Origin: Rhodophyticola sp017644125
GTDB lineage: Bacteria > Pseudomonadota > Alphaproteobacteria > Rhodobacterales > Rhodobacteraceae
NCBI RefSeq assembly: GCF_042140125.1
Contig: NZ_CP159473.1
DNA: 64,000 nt
Strand: one strand, 5' to 3'
Shown: piece by piece, positions 43,952 to 52,007 of the stretch
Numbering within the stretch: the stretch's first letter is position 1
Layout of the letters: each line of letters opens with the position of its first letter
The notes under the pieces: model-generated
What the model was told of the DNA's origin: nothing
Seen by the model: only the letters and a program-made list of their open reading frames with translations
Database searches by the model: none
Position numbers and translations under genes: made by a program

Positions 43952-45085
43952 TCAATCGCAGCTGGCCGGGACGAAGCCATGCTCGCGCTCGTAATGCCGC
44001 AGCAGGCGCTGCAGCCCGATCTTCAGAACGATCTTGCTCGACCGCGCGGACCAGCCAAGACGCTTTTCGGCGGATTCCATGCCTTCCAGAAAACAGCAGA
44101 CCCGCATCACCACATCGGCCAGCCCCGGACCCAGATCGTCCAGCGCGTCGCTGACCCGCTTCCGGGCCGCGCGCGGGCCCTCCGCCAGACCGCTGTCGGA
44201 CAGAAATCCGCACCGATCCCCGCCGGTCAGGAACCGGTCCCAGTTCTGCGCGACCCGCGGCCCCATCTGGGCCCGCTCGAAATCCTCGCGCAGCTTCTCT
44301 CCGGCCTGCACCAGATCGAGGGTCAGAAAGGGTTTGCCATCCGCGCCCTTGCGCCGGGCCAGGCCGGCCAGCGGCGATTCCGACAGGTTGACGCGCATCC
44401 GGCGCGTACCCTCCCCGTCGCGGACGGTACGCTCCCCCCAGACCTGATGCTGGGCCTTAAACGGCGTCGCGGCCTCGGCAAGCTCCATCCCCGCGTGGCG
44501 GCGGCGGCGATCCTCCTCGATCAGACGTTTGAGGGCGGATTTGCCCGTGCCGGTGATCTGGTAGGTGCTGATCCGGCCCCGCCGCGCGGTGGAGATCCAG
44601 TCCTTCAGGGCGAAGGCCTGGGCGATCGGCCGGTCGACGACGGCGGTGCGGGTCTGCGTGCCGTCCAGACCGGGGCGCAGCACCACGGCCTTGTCCATGT
44701 CGCGCGCCACGACCAGCACGGCGTCCTTTTCGCACAGGCGGCGCAGGATGCGGCGCGCCTCGCGGTTGATGGTCGGTTCGTCGGAGATCACCGGGGACCG
44801 GTACGGGGCTGTCATGTCAGAGGGCTCCTTGGGAAAATCGGTCTTGGTCGTTGCAGCTGCACGAGGGGTGGAAAGCGCATTCAGAGCCTCGTCGATCAGC
44901 GGGTCGTCCCGAGCCGCCTCCACCTGGCGGATGCGCCGAAGAATGGTCGACGGATGGGCGTTTGCCGCCCGGGCTATCCCGCGCACCGACTGGCCGAGCG
45001 CAACGTGACGCAGGTAGTGCTCCGGCCCCTGCGGCAGCCATGAGGGCAGACCGGACAGGTCGGGTTGATCTTTCTGAGGGGTCAC
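43952..45085 (-). CDS. DUF6456 helix-turn-helix protein
   Basis: The 377-residue product has an N-terminal resolvase-type helix-turn-helix (SVRGIARAANAHPSTILRRIRQVE, about residues 33-56), a winged segment in the middle (WISTARRGRISTYQITGTGKSAL) and a C-terminal DUF6456 domain (NLSESPLAGLARRKGADGKPFL to RLGWSARSSKIVLKIGLQRLL). This looks like an alphaproteobacterial DNA-binding regulator of unknown targets. It diverges from the DUF6477 gene across an AT-rich spacer with DnaA boxes. Confidence 0.85.
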   Translation of the reverse strand: MTPQKDQPDLSGLPSWLPQGPEHYLRHVALGQSVRGIARAANAHPSTILRRIRQVEAARDDPLIDEALNALSTPRAAATTKTDFPKEPSDMTAPYRSPVISDEPTINREARRILRRLCEKDAVLVVARDMDKAVVLRPGLDGTQTRTAVVDRPIAQAFALKDWISTARRGRISTYQITGTGKSALKRLIEEDRRRRHAGMELAEAATPFKAQHQVWGERTVRDGEGTRRMRVNLSESPLAGLARRKGADGKPFLTLDLVQAGEKLREDFERAQMGPRVAQNWDRFLTGGDRCGFLSDSGLAEGPRAARKRVSDALDDLGPGLADVVMRVCCFLEGMESAEKRLGWSARSSKIVLKIGLQRLLRHYEREHGFVPASCD

Positions 45086-45297
45086 GTGGTGCGCCTCCGG
45101 TTACATGCTGTGGATAAGACCTCGCCAAATCTTGGCCTTATTGATTACTGAACGATTAAAATCTGTGGAAAAGCTGTGAATTGTTTTCAAATTGTAAACA
45201 AACGAAGGGCGCCGCGAGCAGGTTCGAAAAATGCGCAACAGGCCCGTGACCGCGGCCAAGCTGATCGGGTCTGATCTGCTATTGGAAGGGGTTTTCG
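45086..45297. promoter_or_regulatory. AT-rich divergent spacer with DnaA boxes
   Basis: In a window that is mostly GC-rich this 212-bp spacer stands out. It has a perfect DnaA box TGTGGATAA (45109-45117), a near-perfect second copy in the same orientation TGTGGAAAA (45164-45172), and a CtrA-like TTAC-N7-TTAA (45145-45159). An A/T-rich run follows at about 45176-45203. It separates two divergent genes, so it at least holds two promoters; DnaA/CtrA control or an origin-like role are possible. Confidence 0.45.
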
Positions 45298-45570
45298 ATG
45301 TCCGATATCACTGCCACGCTTGCCACTCTGCGCCGCCCGAAACTGCTGGTCCGGGCGGCGCGTTTCGGGGCCGCCGCACTGGCCCGGAGACCGGCAAAAC
45401 CGGATGCCCTGGCCGCCCGGGGGCTGACCCGGCTGCTGGAGGAAGAGGACGCGCTCAATCAGGCGCGCGTCACCGGGCAGGCCGGCTATTCGCCCACCCG
45501 CCATGTGGAGGTGCTGACCGCTCTGCTGAACGCGGCCGATCCCGCGCTGCGGCTGGCCGCGACGCTTTAG
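45298..45570 (+). CDS. DUF6477 family small protein
   Basis: A 90-residue, Ala/Leu/Arg-rich helical protein starting MSDITATLATLRRPKLLVRAA, with LLEEEDALNQAR and a final YSPTRHVEVLTALL. It matches DUF6477, a short Rhodobacterales family of unknown function. GGAAGGGG lies 7 nt before the ATG. Its stop overlaps that of the convergent methyltransferase gene by 4 bp. Confidence 0.82.
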   Translation: MSDITATLATLRRPKLLVRAARFGAAALARRPAKPDALAARGLTRLLEEEDALNQARVTGQAGYSPTRHVEVLTALLNAADPALRLAATL

Positions 45571-47105
45571 ACAAACGCGTCGGGCATCTGCTCCTTGCGT
45601 TTCGCGATATAGGCTTTCAGCGCCTCGTCCGTCGCCGGGTCGAGCATCGGCTGCTGGTAGTCGGCCAGCAGTTTCTCGACCCGGGCCGCGGCCAGTTGCG
45701 TGGTGTCGCGCGCGCCGTCATCGGCCCAGGTTTCGAACGGTTTGTAATCCAGAAGGTCCGACCGCCAGAAGGCGGCCTTGAAATTGGCCTGGGTATGGGC
45801 GCAGCCAAGATAATGGCCGCCCGGGCCGACCTCGCGGATCGCATCCATCGCCTGTGCGTCGGCGGAGATATCGACGCCCGCGGCGAGCTTGTGCAGGACG
45901 CCCAACTGGTCGGCATCCATGACGAACTTCTCGGGGCTGGCCACCAGCCCGCCTTCCAGCCAGCCGCAGGCGTGCAGCATGAAATTCACCCCCGACAGCA
46001 AGCCCGCGTTCAGCGAATTCGCCGTCTCGTAGGCGGCCTGCGCATCGGGGAGTTTCGATCCGTTGAACGAACCCGCGGAGCGGTATGGCAGGCCAAGGCG
46101 GCGGGCCAGCTGCCCCGCACCATAGGTGATCTGCGCCGCCTCGGGCGTGCCGAAGGTGGGCGCGCCGGAATTCATGTCGATCGAGGTGACGAAGGCGCCG
46201 AAGATGGCCGGCGCGCCGGGGCGGATCAACTGGCTGTAGGCCACGCCCGCCATGACCTCGGCCAGAACCTGCGTCAGCGTGCCCATGACGCTGACCGGGG
46301 CCATCGCCCCGCCGACGATGAAGGGCGAAATGATGCAGGCCTGCCCGGCGGCGGCGTATCTCTCCAGCGCGCCCATCATCACATTGTCGAAGGTCAGCGG
46401 CGAATTGATGTTGATCAGCGAGGTCATGACCGCGTTTTCGGCAACGAACTCCTTGCCGAACAGGATCTCGCACATCTCGATACTGTCGCTGGCGCGGTCG
46501 GGATCGGTGACCGAGCCCATGAAGGGTTTGTCCGACAGCGACATATGGGCATAGAGCATGTCCAGATGGCGCTTGTTCACCGGCACGTCCGTGGGTTCGC
46601 AGACCGTGCCGCCGGAATGGTGAAGCCATTTCGACATGTAGCCCAGCTTCACGAATTTCTCGAAATCCGCCATGGTGGCATAGCGGCGCCCGCCGTCTAT
46701 ATCGCGCACGAAGGGCGGGCCGTAGACAGGCGCGAGGACAAGGCTCCGCCCGCCGATCTCCACGTTGCGCTCGGGGTTGCGCGCGGCCTGGGTGAACCGG
46801 GCGGGTGCGGTTGCGCAAAGCGTGCGCGCCAGACCCTTGGGCAGACGCACCCGTTCACCGGTGACATCCGCCCCGGCCTCCCGCCAGCGCGCCAGCGCGG
46901 CGGGGTTTTCCACGAAGGCGACGCCGATCTCCTCCAGGATCGTCTCCGCATTGCCCTCGATGATCTCCAGCGCCTCGGGGGTCAGGATCTCCAGATCGGG
47001 GATGTTGCGTTCGATGAAGCGCGCGGTTTCGATCCGCACCGCGGTCCGCTCCGCGCGCCGGGCGGCGCCGCCCCCGCCCCGTGCTCTGCGCCGTAATTCG
47101 GCCAT
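45567..47105 (-). CDS. MttB-family methyltransferase, non-pyrrolysine type
   Basis: A 512-residue TIM-barrel protein of the trimethylamine:corrinoid methyltransferase superfamily (LILTPEAL-type N-terminus, GVAFVENPAALARWREAG, GGTVCEPTDVPVN, SININSPLTFD-like block, AGVAYSQLIRPGAPAIFG). The frame contains no in-frame TAG, so it lacks pyrrolysine, as in the MtgB/MtpB-type enzymes that demethylate glycine betaine or proline betaine. No corrinoid-binding protein or reactivase gene is adjacent, which is unusual. The N-terminus is Arg/Gly-rich. The substrate is probably a quaternary amine. Confidence 0.88.
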   Translation of the reverse strand: MAELRRRARGGGGAARRAERTAVRIETARFIERNIPDLEILTPEALEIIEGNAETILEEIGVAFVENPAALARWREAGADVTGERVRLPKGLARTLCATAPARFTQAARNPERNVEIGGRSLVLAPVYGPPFVRDIDGGRRYATMADFEKFVKLGYMSKWLHHSGGTVCEPTDVPVNKRHLDMLYAHMSLSDKPFMGSVTDPDRASDSIEMCEILFGKEFVAENAVMTSLININSPLTFDNVMMGALERYAAAGQACIISPFIVGGAMAPVSVMGTLTQVLAEVMAGVAYSQLIRPGAPAIFGAFVTSIDMNSGAPTFGTPEAAQITYGAGQLARRLGLPYRSAGSFNGSKLPDAQAAYETANSLNAGLLSGVNFMLHACGWLEGGLVASPEKFVMDADQLGVLHKLAAGVDISADAQAMDAIREVGPGGHYLGCAHTQANFKAAFWRSDLLDYKPFETWADDGARDTTQLAAARVEKLLADYQQPMLDPATDEALKAYIAKRKEQMPDAFV

Positions 47106-47646
47106 GGCTGATCGCTCCCCAAGGGTTCCTGTGGATTGTTCTTAGCTCAGCCGGTGTCGGGCGCGCAGACAGATTGCGGCGATTGCGGGGGGAAAGCGAC
47201 ATCCGCGGCCCCGTCGCCCGATGGAAGATGCCGACAGACGGAAGCATGACCGCCCCGCCCCGCTTCCGGCGCGCCCGAGGCCCGCTTGCGCGCAAGGGCT
47301 ATCGGCCTTGTCCGGCGGGGTGACCGCCCGTCTGGCGGTGCGGGTGACGGGGCGATGGCGGGATCGGGATCTGCGGGGCCGCCAAGGGGGGCCTCAATCC
47401 GGGGCTTCAGCGCCGAAAAGCGGGTCGATACCGAAGCGATTCGCCGGATCGGCGGTGGGTGCACTTCGTTTGCAGTTTCAGGAGCGCGGCGTCGGGGCAT
47501 ATTGCGGGATAACGCGCATCGCCGTCGGGCCGGCCGGCTGCCACACCTCGATTTCCGGATAGGTGCCGGGATCCTTTTGCGAAAGGGCCGGTCGGGGCCT
47601 CCGGGACGGTCTTGCAGAACCGGGCCGCCTTGCCTATTGCCGTTCC
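47106..47646. other. Gap between the MttB-like gene and guaA
   Basis: A 541-bp stretch with no gene I can support. Several short GC-rich frames exist on both strands but have no family likeness or good ribosome site. It must contain the divergent promoters of the methyltransferase gene and guaA. I see no riboswitch or tRNA pattern by eye. Confidence 0.4.
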
Positions 47647-49221
47647 ATGAGCAGCTTACCGATCCCCCGCCATCACGAACGCCTGCTGATCGTCGATTTC
47701 GGCAGCCAGGTCACGCAACTCATCGCCCGCCGCCTGCGGGAGTTGAATGTCTATTGCGAAATTCACCCCTATCAGAATGTCACGCCCGCATTTCTTGAGG
47801 ATTTCGCCCCGAAAGCCGTGATCCTCTCCGGCGGTCCGGCTTCGGTGATCGATGACGGGTCGCCGCGCCCGCCCGAGGCCATCTTCGACCTGGGAGTGCC
47901 GATACTGGGGATCTGCTATGGCCAGCAGGTCATGATGCAGATGCTGGGCGGCAAGGTCGAGCGGGGCCATGGCACCGCCGAATTCGGCCGCGCCTATGTC
48001 ACACCCGCAGCGGACCGGATCGACCTTCTGAACGGCTGGTTCCTCGATGCGCGCGAACAGGTCTGGATGAGCCATGGCGACCATGTTTCGGCCATTGCGC
48101 CGGGCTTTGAGGTCTACGGCACATCGCCCAACGCCCCCTTTGCGATCACCGCCGATCTGGAGCGCAACTTCTATGCGGTGCAGTTTCACCCCGAGGTGCA
48201 TCACACCCCCAACGGCCGGACGCTGTACGAGAATTTCGTGCGCCTTGCGGGGTTTTCCGGCGACTGGACCATGGGCGCCTATCGCGAAGAGGCGATTCGC
48301 AAGATCCGCGATCAGGTCGGCGACAAGAAGGTCATCTGCGCCCTGTCGGGCGGGGTCGATTCGTCCGTCGCCGCGGTGCTGATCCACGAGGCCATCGGCG
48401 CGCAGCTGACCTGCGTCTTCGTCGATCACGGGCTTTTGCGGCAGAACGAGGCGACCGAGGTCGTGACGATGTTCCGCGACCATTACAATCTGCCCCTGAT
48501 CCATGCCGATGAAAGCGAGCTGTTCCTGAGCCGGCTGGACGGCGTGAGCGACCCCGAGACAAAGCGCAAGATCATCGGCGGGCTGTTCATCGACGTGTTC
48601 CAGAAATATGCCGACGGGATCGACGGCGCGGAATATCTGGCGCAGGGTACGCTTTACCCCGATGTGATCGAGTCCGTGTCATTCAGCGGTGGGCCGTCGG
48701 TCACCATCAAGTCGCATCACAATGTGGGCGGGCTGCCCGAGAAGATGGGCCTGAAACTGGTGGAACCGCTGCGCGAGCTGTTCAAGGACGAGGTGCGCGC
48801 GCTTGGCCATGAATTGGGCCTGCCGGCCAGTTTCATCGGGCGCCACCCCTTTCCCGGCCCGGGCCTTGCGATCCGCTGCCCCGGAGAGATCACGCGGGAG
48901 AAGCTGGAGATCCTGCGCAAGGCCGATGCGGTCTATATCGACCAGATCCGCCGCCACGGGCTCTATGACGAGATCTGGCAGGCCTTCGTCGCGATCCTAC
49001 CGGTGCGGACCGTCGGCGTGATGGGCGACGGGCGGACCTACGATTATGCCTGTGCGCTGAGGGCGGTGACCTCGGTCGACGGGATGACGGCGGATTACTA
49101 TCCGTTCAGCCATGAATTCCTTGGCGAAACCGCCACACGGATCATCAACGAGGTGCAGGGTATCAACCGGGTGACCTATGACATCACGTCGAAGCCGCCC
49201 GGAACGATCGAGTGGGAATGA
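47647..49221 (+). CDS. guaA: GMP synthase (glutamine-hydrolysing)
   Basis: The 524-residue enzyme converts XMP to GMP. The class-I glutamine amidotransferase domain has LGICYGQQ (catalytic Cys about residue 90) and QFHPEVHHT; the ATP pyrophosphatase domain has the P-loop ALSGGVDSSVAA, and the C-terminal dimerisation domain follows (HPFPGPGLAIR to SKPPGTIEWE). The ATG at 47647 gives the family N-terminus; the frame is open 28 codons upstream. Full length. Confidence 0.98.
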   Translation: MSSLPIPRHHERLLIVDFGSQVTQLIARRLRELNVYCEIHPYQNVTPAFLEDFAPKAVILSGGPASVIDDGSPRPPEAIFDLGVPILGICYGQQVMMQMLGGKVERGHGTAEFGRAYVTPAADRIDLLNGWFLDAREQVWMSHGDHVSAIAPGFEVYGTSPNAPFAITADLERNFYAVQFHPEVHHTPNGRTLYENFVRLAGFSGDWTMGAYREEAIRKIRDQVGDKKVICALSGGVDSSVAAVLIHEAIGAQLTCVFVDHGLLRQNEATEVVTMFRDHYNLPLIHADESELFLSRLDGVSDPETKRKIIGGLFIDVFQKYADGIDGAEYLAQGTLYPDVIESVSFSGGPSVTIKSHHNVGGLPEKMGLKLVEPLRELFKDEVRALGHELGLPASFIGRHPFPGPGLAIRCPGEITREKLEILRKADAVYIDQIRRHGLYDEIWQAFVAILPVRTVGVMGDGRTYDYACALRAVTSVDGMTADYYPFSHEFLGETATRIINEVQGINRVTYDITSKPPGTIEWE

Positions 49222-49545
49222 CCCCGCGATGCGGTGGCCGGACATCGCGCTGACGCCCTTCGCCAGGGGATACTGAGGGACGAGGTTGGGCAAAGGGCGT
49301 CGACACGTGACGCGGGCCGGAGCGTGCCCGCTTGAACAAGCCTGACGCGCAATTCGTTACCAAAAGGTTAACCCGACCCCACCTTTCGGAAAAAACCGGT
49401 CCCGACCCGATCAGGGTCCTGGGCATTGCCCAATAATCCGACACGGAAAGACCCGACCGGGCCGATCCCTGGTGTTCCTGCCTCGGGCGCATGACTGCAC
49501 CCCGACCGGTCGCAGACCTTGGCCGCTTGGGCGGGACGCCACAAT
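49222..49545. other. Gap between guaA and bamB 3-prime ends
   Basis: 324 bp between convergent genes, with no gene visible. It includes TTAC-N7-TTAA (49357-49371), a CtrA-box-like pattern with one mismatch, and a run AAAAAA near 49390. No clear terminator hairpin with a T-run was seen for either gene. Confidence 0.4.
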
Positions 49546-50883
49546 TCAGCGATAGGCGTGCAGGCGTCCGTCCTGGCTGACCACGTAGAGCACGCCACCG
49601 GCCACAACCGGGTTCGCCGCCGCCCCACCGCGGATCGGCAGGGTGGAGAGAAGTGCGCCGCTTTCGGGGGAGAACATGCGGATCACCCCGTCGCCCGACG
49701 CGACCACCAGCCGCCCGCCGGCAAGCACCGGGCCGAAATGGGTGAAGACGGCCTTGCGGCGCCGCTCCCGCTCGCGGACGTAAAGCGGCAGTTCGATGCC
49801 CCAGATACGTTCCCCGGTCGCGGCGTCGACGCGCACCAGCTCGTTGCGGTCGGAGACGAAGAAAATGCTGTCGCCTGCCGGAACCACGGGGGAATAGGCC
49901 CCATCCGTCGCGGTCCAGAGCCGTTCGCCCGATGCAGCCTCCAGCGCGACCACCCTGCCCGCCTGGTTTCCAGCGTAGACCACGCCGCCCTGCACGACCG
50001 GATCGCCGGTGATGTCGTTGAGATCGTTATAGGCGACCCCGCGCCGGGACCCGGCGACCGTGGTGCCCCAGACCCGGACGCCCGACAGCCGGAGCGAGGC
50101 CACAAGCTCGCCCGAGCCGAACGGAAAGATCACCAGACGGTCGGTGATGGCCGGAGCCGCGCCGCCGGTCAGCACGGCGGCGGCCGGTGCTGCGGGCAAT
50201 TGCCAGCGGATGCGCCCGTTCGACGTGTCGATCGCCCAGGCCTGGCTGTCGCGGCTGACGATATAGGCGGTGTTGTTCGCGATCGTGGGCGCAGTGATGC
50301 CCGCATCCAGACGCTGCCGCCAGCGAACCGCGCCGGTGGCCACATCGAGCGCCACCAGCTCGCCATATCCGGTTGTCGCGAAGAGCGTGGCGCCATCGAC
50401 CGCCAGCGCCCCGCCCGAGATGCCGCCGCCCCGTTCGAAGCCCGGCGTCAGATCGACCGACCAGAGCGCCGCCCCGGAGGTGGAGGTCGCCTGTACCCCG
50501 GCCACGGCATCCATCGTGAAGATCCGTCCGTCGGCCACCACCGGATCGGCGGTGATGCGGGTCCGGCGGCTGTTGCCGTTGCCGATGCCCGTGGCCCAGA
50601 GCTCCGCGGGTGCGGCGGCCAGGGTCACATGGGGCGGCAGGTTGCGGATATTCGCGGCGCGTTGCGGCCAGTCGGCATTGGTCGTGGCGGGCAGAAGGGA
50701 AATCGCGCGCGGCCCTTCGACCGCGATCTCCGCCGCCGGCACGGTGCCGTCTTCGCCCGGCAGCGTATCGGCCAGCGGCACGCGGGTGCCGAACCGCTCC
50801 CCCTCCAAGATGACCTCCCGGTCGCAGCCTGCAAGGGCCAGCACGAAGCCGAGCCCCAGAAATCCGATGCGGAACATGCTCAT
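49546..50883 (-). CDS. bamB: Outer-membrane assembly lipoprotein BamB
   Basis: A 445-residue lipoprotein with signal and lipobox (VLALAGC, Cys about residue 20). An eight-bladed beta-propeller made of PQQ-like repeats follows (for example YGELVALDVATGAVRWRQRL, AGRVVALEAASGERLWTATD). It helps the BAM complex insert beta-barrel proteins. The ATG at 50883 is preferred over 50877 (two codons later) for its AGAGG site. It follows a YfgM-like gene, as in E. coli yfgM-bamB, but der is not next. Confidence 0.93.
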   Translation of the reverse strand: MSMFRIGFLGLGFVLALAGCDREVILEGERFGTRVPLADTLPGEDGTVPAAEIAVEGPRAISLLPATTNADWPQRAANIRNLPPHVTLAAAPAELWATGIGNGNSRRTRITADPVVADGRIFTMDAVAGVQATSTSGAALWSVDLTPGFERGGGISGGALAVDGATLFATTGYGELVALDVATGAVRWRQRLDAGITAPTIANNTAYIVSRDSQAWAIDTSNGRIRWQLPAAPAAAVLTGGAAPAITDRLVIFPFGSGELVASLRLSGVRVWGTTVAGSRRGVAYNDLNDITGDPVVQGGVVYAGNQAGRVVALEAASGERLWTATDGAYSPVVPAGDSIFFVSDRNELVRVDAATGERIWGIELPLYVRERERRRKAVFTHFGPVLAGGRLVVASGDGVIRMFSPESGALLSTLPIRGGAAANPVVAGGVLYVVSQDGRLHAYR

Positions 50884-50920
50884 ATCTGCCTCTGCCCTTC
50901 CTGCCCGTGCCCAATGCCGC

Positions 50921-51715
50921 TCATTCGCTTGCGGGTGTCCCCGCCGTGCCGTCGGCATCGGTCTGTTCTTCGGGCGGGTCTGTCCTCTCTTCCGTTGCCG
51001 GAGTGTCTTCGGGGGCCGCGTCCGCCCCCTCCGTCACGCTGTCTTCGGCCGTCGCGGCGGGTGCCTCGGCGGCGTCGGTCAGCGTGGCCCCCGCTTCCAG
51101 CGCTACAATCAACTGCATCGTGCGTTGTTGCAAGCCCGGCGTGGTCTGCGGCTCGGACTGAAGCTGCCGCAAAATCTGCAACCCGGCCTCGAAATTGCCC
51201 TCGCCGAGACGGATATAGGCCTGCTGCTCCATGGCGAGCGCCCGGTAGGGCGCACCGGGCTGCGCCAGACGATCCATGGTCGCCATCGCCTCGCCCGGCT
51301 CGGCAGGGGCGAGCATCTGCGCCTTGAGAAGGGCCAGATCGCTGTAGCGGCGCGGCAGATCGGGGTTGCCGGCCAGCGCGCGGAGCCGGGCGGCGGCGGC
51401 CCCGCCTTCGGCCTCTTCCCCGGCCTGCAGAAGGGCCAGAATGATCTCGGCCTCGGGCGTTTCGGCGGGCACAGCGGCAAGGGCGGCCATCCGCGCATCG
51501 GCATCGTTGTTGTCGAGCGCCTGCAGCAGCGCATCTCCGAAGGCCTGCGCCTGAGTGTTGGCCTGCGCGCGGCGGTATTCGTTCCAGGCCGCGCCGCCCA
51601 CCAGCACCAGCACGGCAAGTGCGGCGGCCCAGCCCCACCGTCGAAGCAGGGCGAAGAGACGGTCCCGCCGTACTTCTTCGCTTACCTCATTGATGAAACT
51701 GTCGGAATTGGCCAT
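50921..51715 (-). CDS. YfgM-like TPR membrane protein
   Basis: The 264-residue protein starts MANSDSFINEVSEEVRRDR, has one membrane helix (WGWAAALAVLVLVGGAAW, about residues 27-44) and a periplasmic helical-repeat region (TPR-like, AQAFGDALLQALDNN onward). It ends in a 60-residue Ala/Glu/Asp/Thr-rich low-complexity tail. In E. coli YfgM associates with the Sec translocon and periplasmic chaperones. Its place just before bamB supports the assignment. The start at 51715 fits the family. Confidence 0.86.
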   Translation of the reverse strand: MANSDSFINEVSEEVRRDRLFALLRRWGWAAALAVLVLVGGAAWNEYRRAQANTQAQAFGDALLQALDNNDADARMAALAAVPAETPEAEIILALLQAGEEAEGGAAAARLRALAGNPDLPRRYSDLALLKAQMLAPAEPGEAMATMDRLAQPGAPYRALAMEQQAYIRLGEGNFEAGLQILRQLQSEPQTTPGLQQRTMQLIVALEAGATLTDAAEAPAATAEDSVTEGADAAPEDTPATEERTDPPEEQTDADGTAGTPASE

Positions 51716-51879
51716 GACGCGTGCCCCGTTTCTTGCCCTGATGCGGCGAAGTTTCTTACCCGCCGTCCTCTTAGCGCGAAGCACCGGGAAATGCCAAGGC
51801 CGGAGATCACCCGCGGGGATGCCCGCCGCCGCCGACATGCCCCGAAATGCACCAATGTCAGCAGGATGGCCGCATATTT

Positions 51880-51897
51880 CTGAACTAATCGGTTCAG
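51880..51897 (+). promoter_or_regulatory. Operator copy 1 for the RND pump
   Basis: Perfect 18-bp dyad: CTGAAC, spacer TAATCG, GTTCAG. An identical-armed copy lies 47 bp downstream. Size and symmetry suit a TetR-family regulator. It sits just upstream of a candidate -35 box. Confidence 0.6.
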
Positions 51898-51899
51898 TC

Positions 51900-51928
51900 T
51901 TGCGCGCTGCGCCGCAAAATACTAATCT
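51900..51928 (+). promoter_or_regulatory. Candidate promoter of the RND efflux operon
   Basis: TTGCGC (51900-51905), 17-bp spacer, TAATCT (51923-51928). It lies between and partly under the two dyads, so a repressor bound there would block polymerase. Consensus match only. Confidence 0.4.
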
Positions 51929-51944
51929 GAACGAAGCGGTTCAG
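51927..51944 (+). promoter_or_regulatory. Operator copy 2 for the RND pump
   Basis: Perfect 18-bp dyad: CTGAAC, spacer GAAGCG, GTTCAG; arms identical to copy 1 and spacer the same length. It overlaps the end of the putative -10 box, about 64 bp before the adaptor gene start. Confidence 0.6.
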
Positions 51945-52007
51945 CGTATGTCCTGAAACGTACCGCAAATGATTGTGCCCGACGGCAGCGGGCGAGTGAG
52001 GCTATTG

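Noticed and set aside
45086..45297. Definite chromosomal replication origin
   Set aside because: Only two good DnaA boxes and no usual origin neighbours such as hemE, dnaA or parAB; kept as a regulatory spacer with an origin role as a remote option.
47221..47562. Possible 113-codon gene upstream of guaA
   Set aside because: No family motif, poor start context, and competing frames in the same region.
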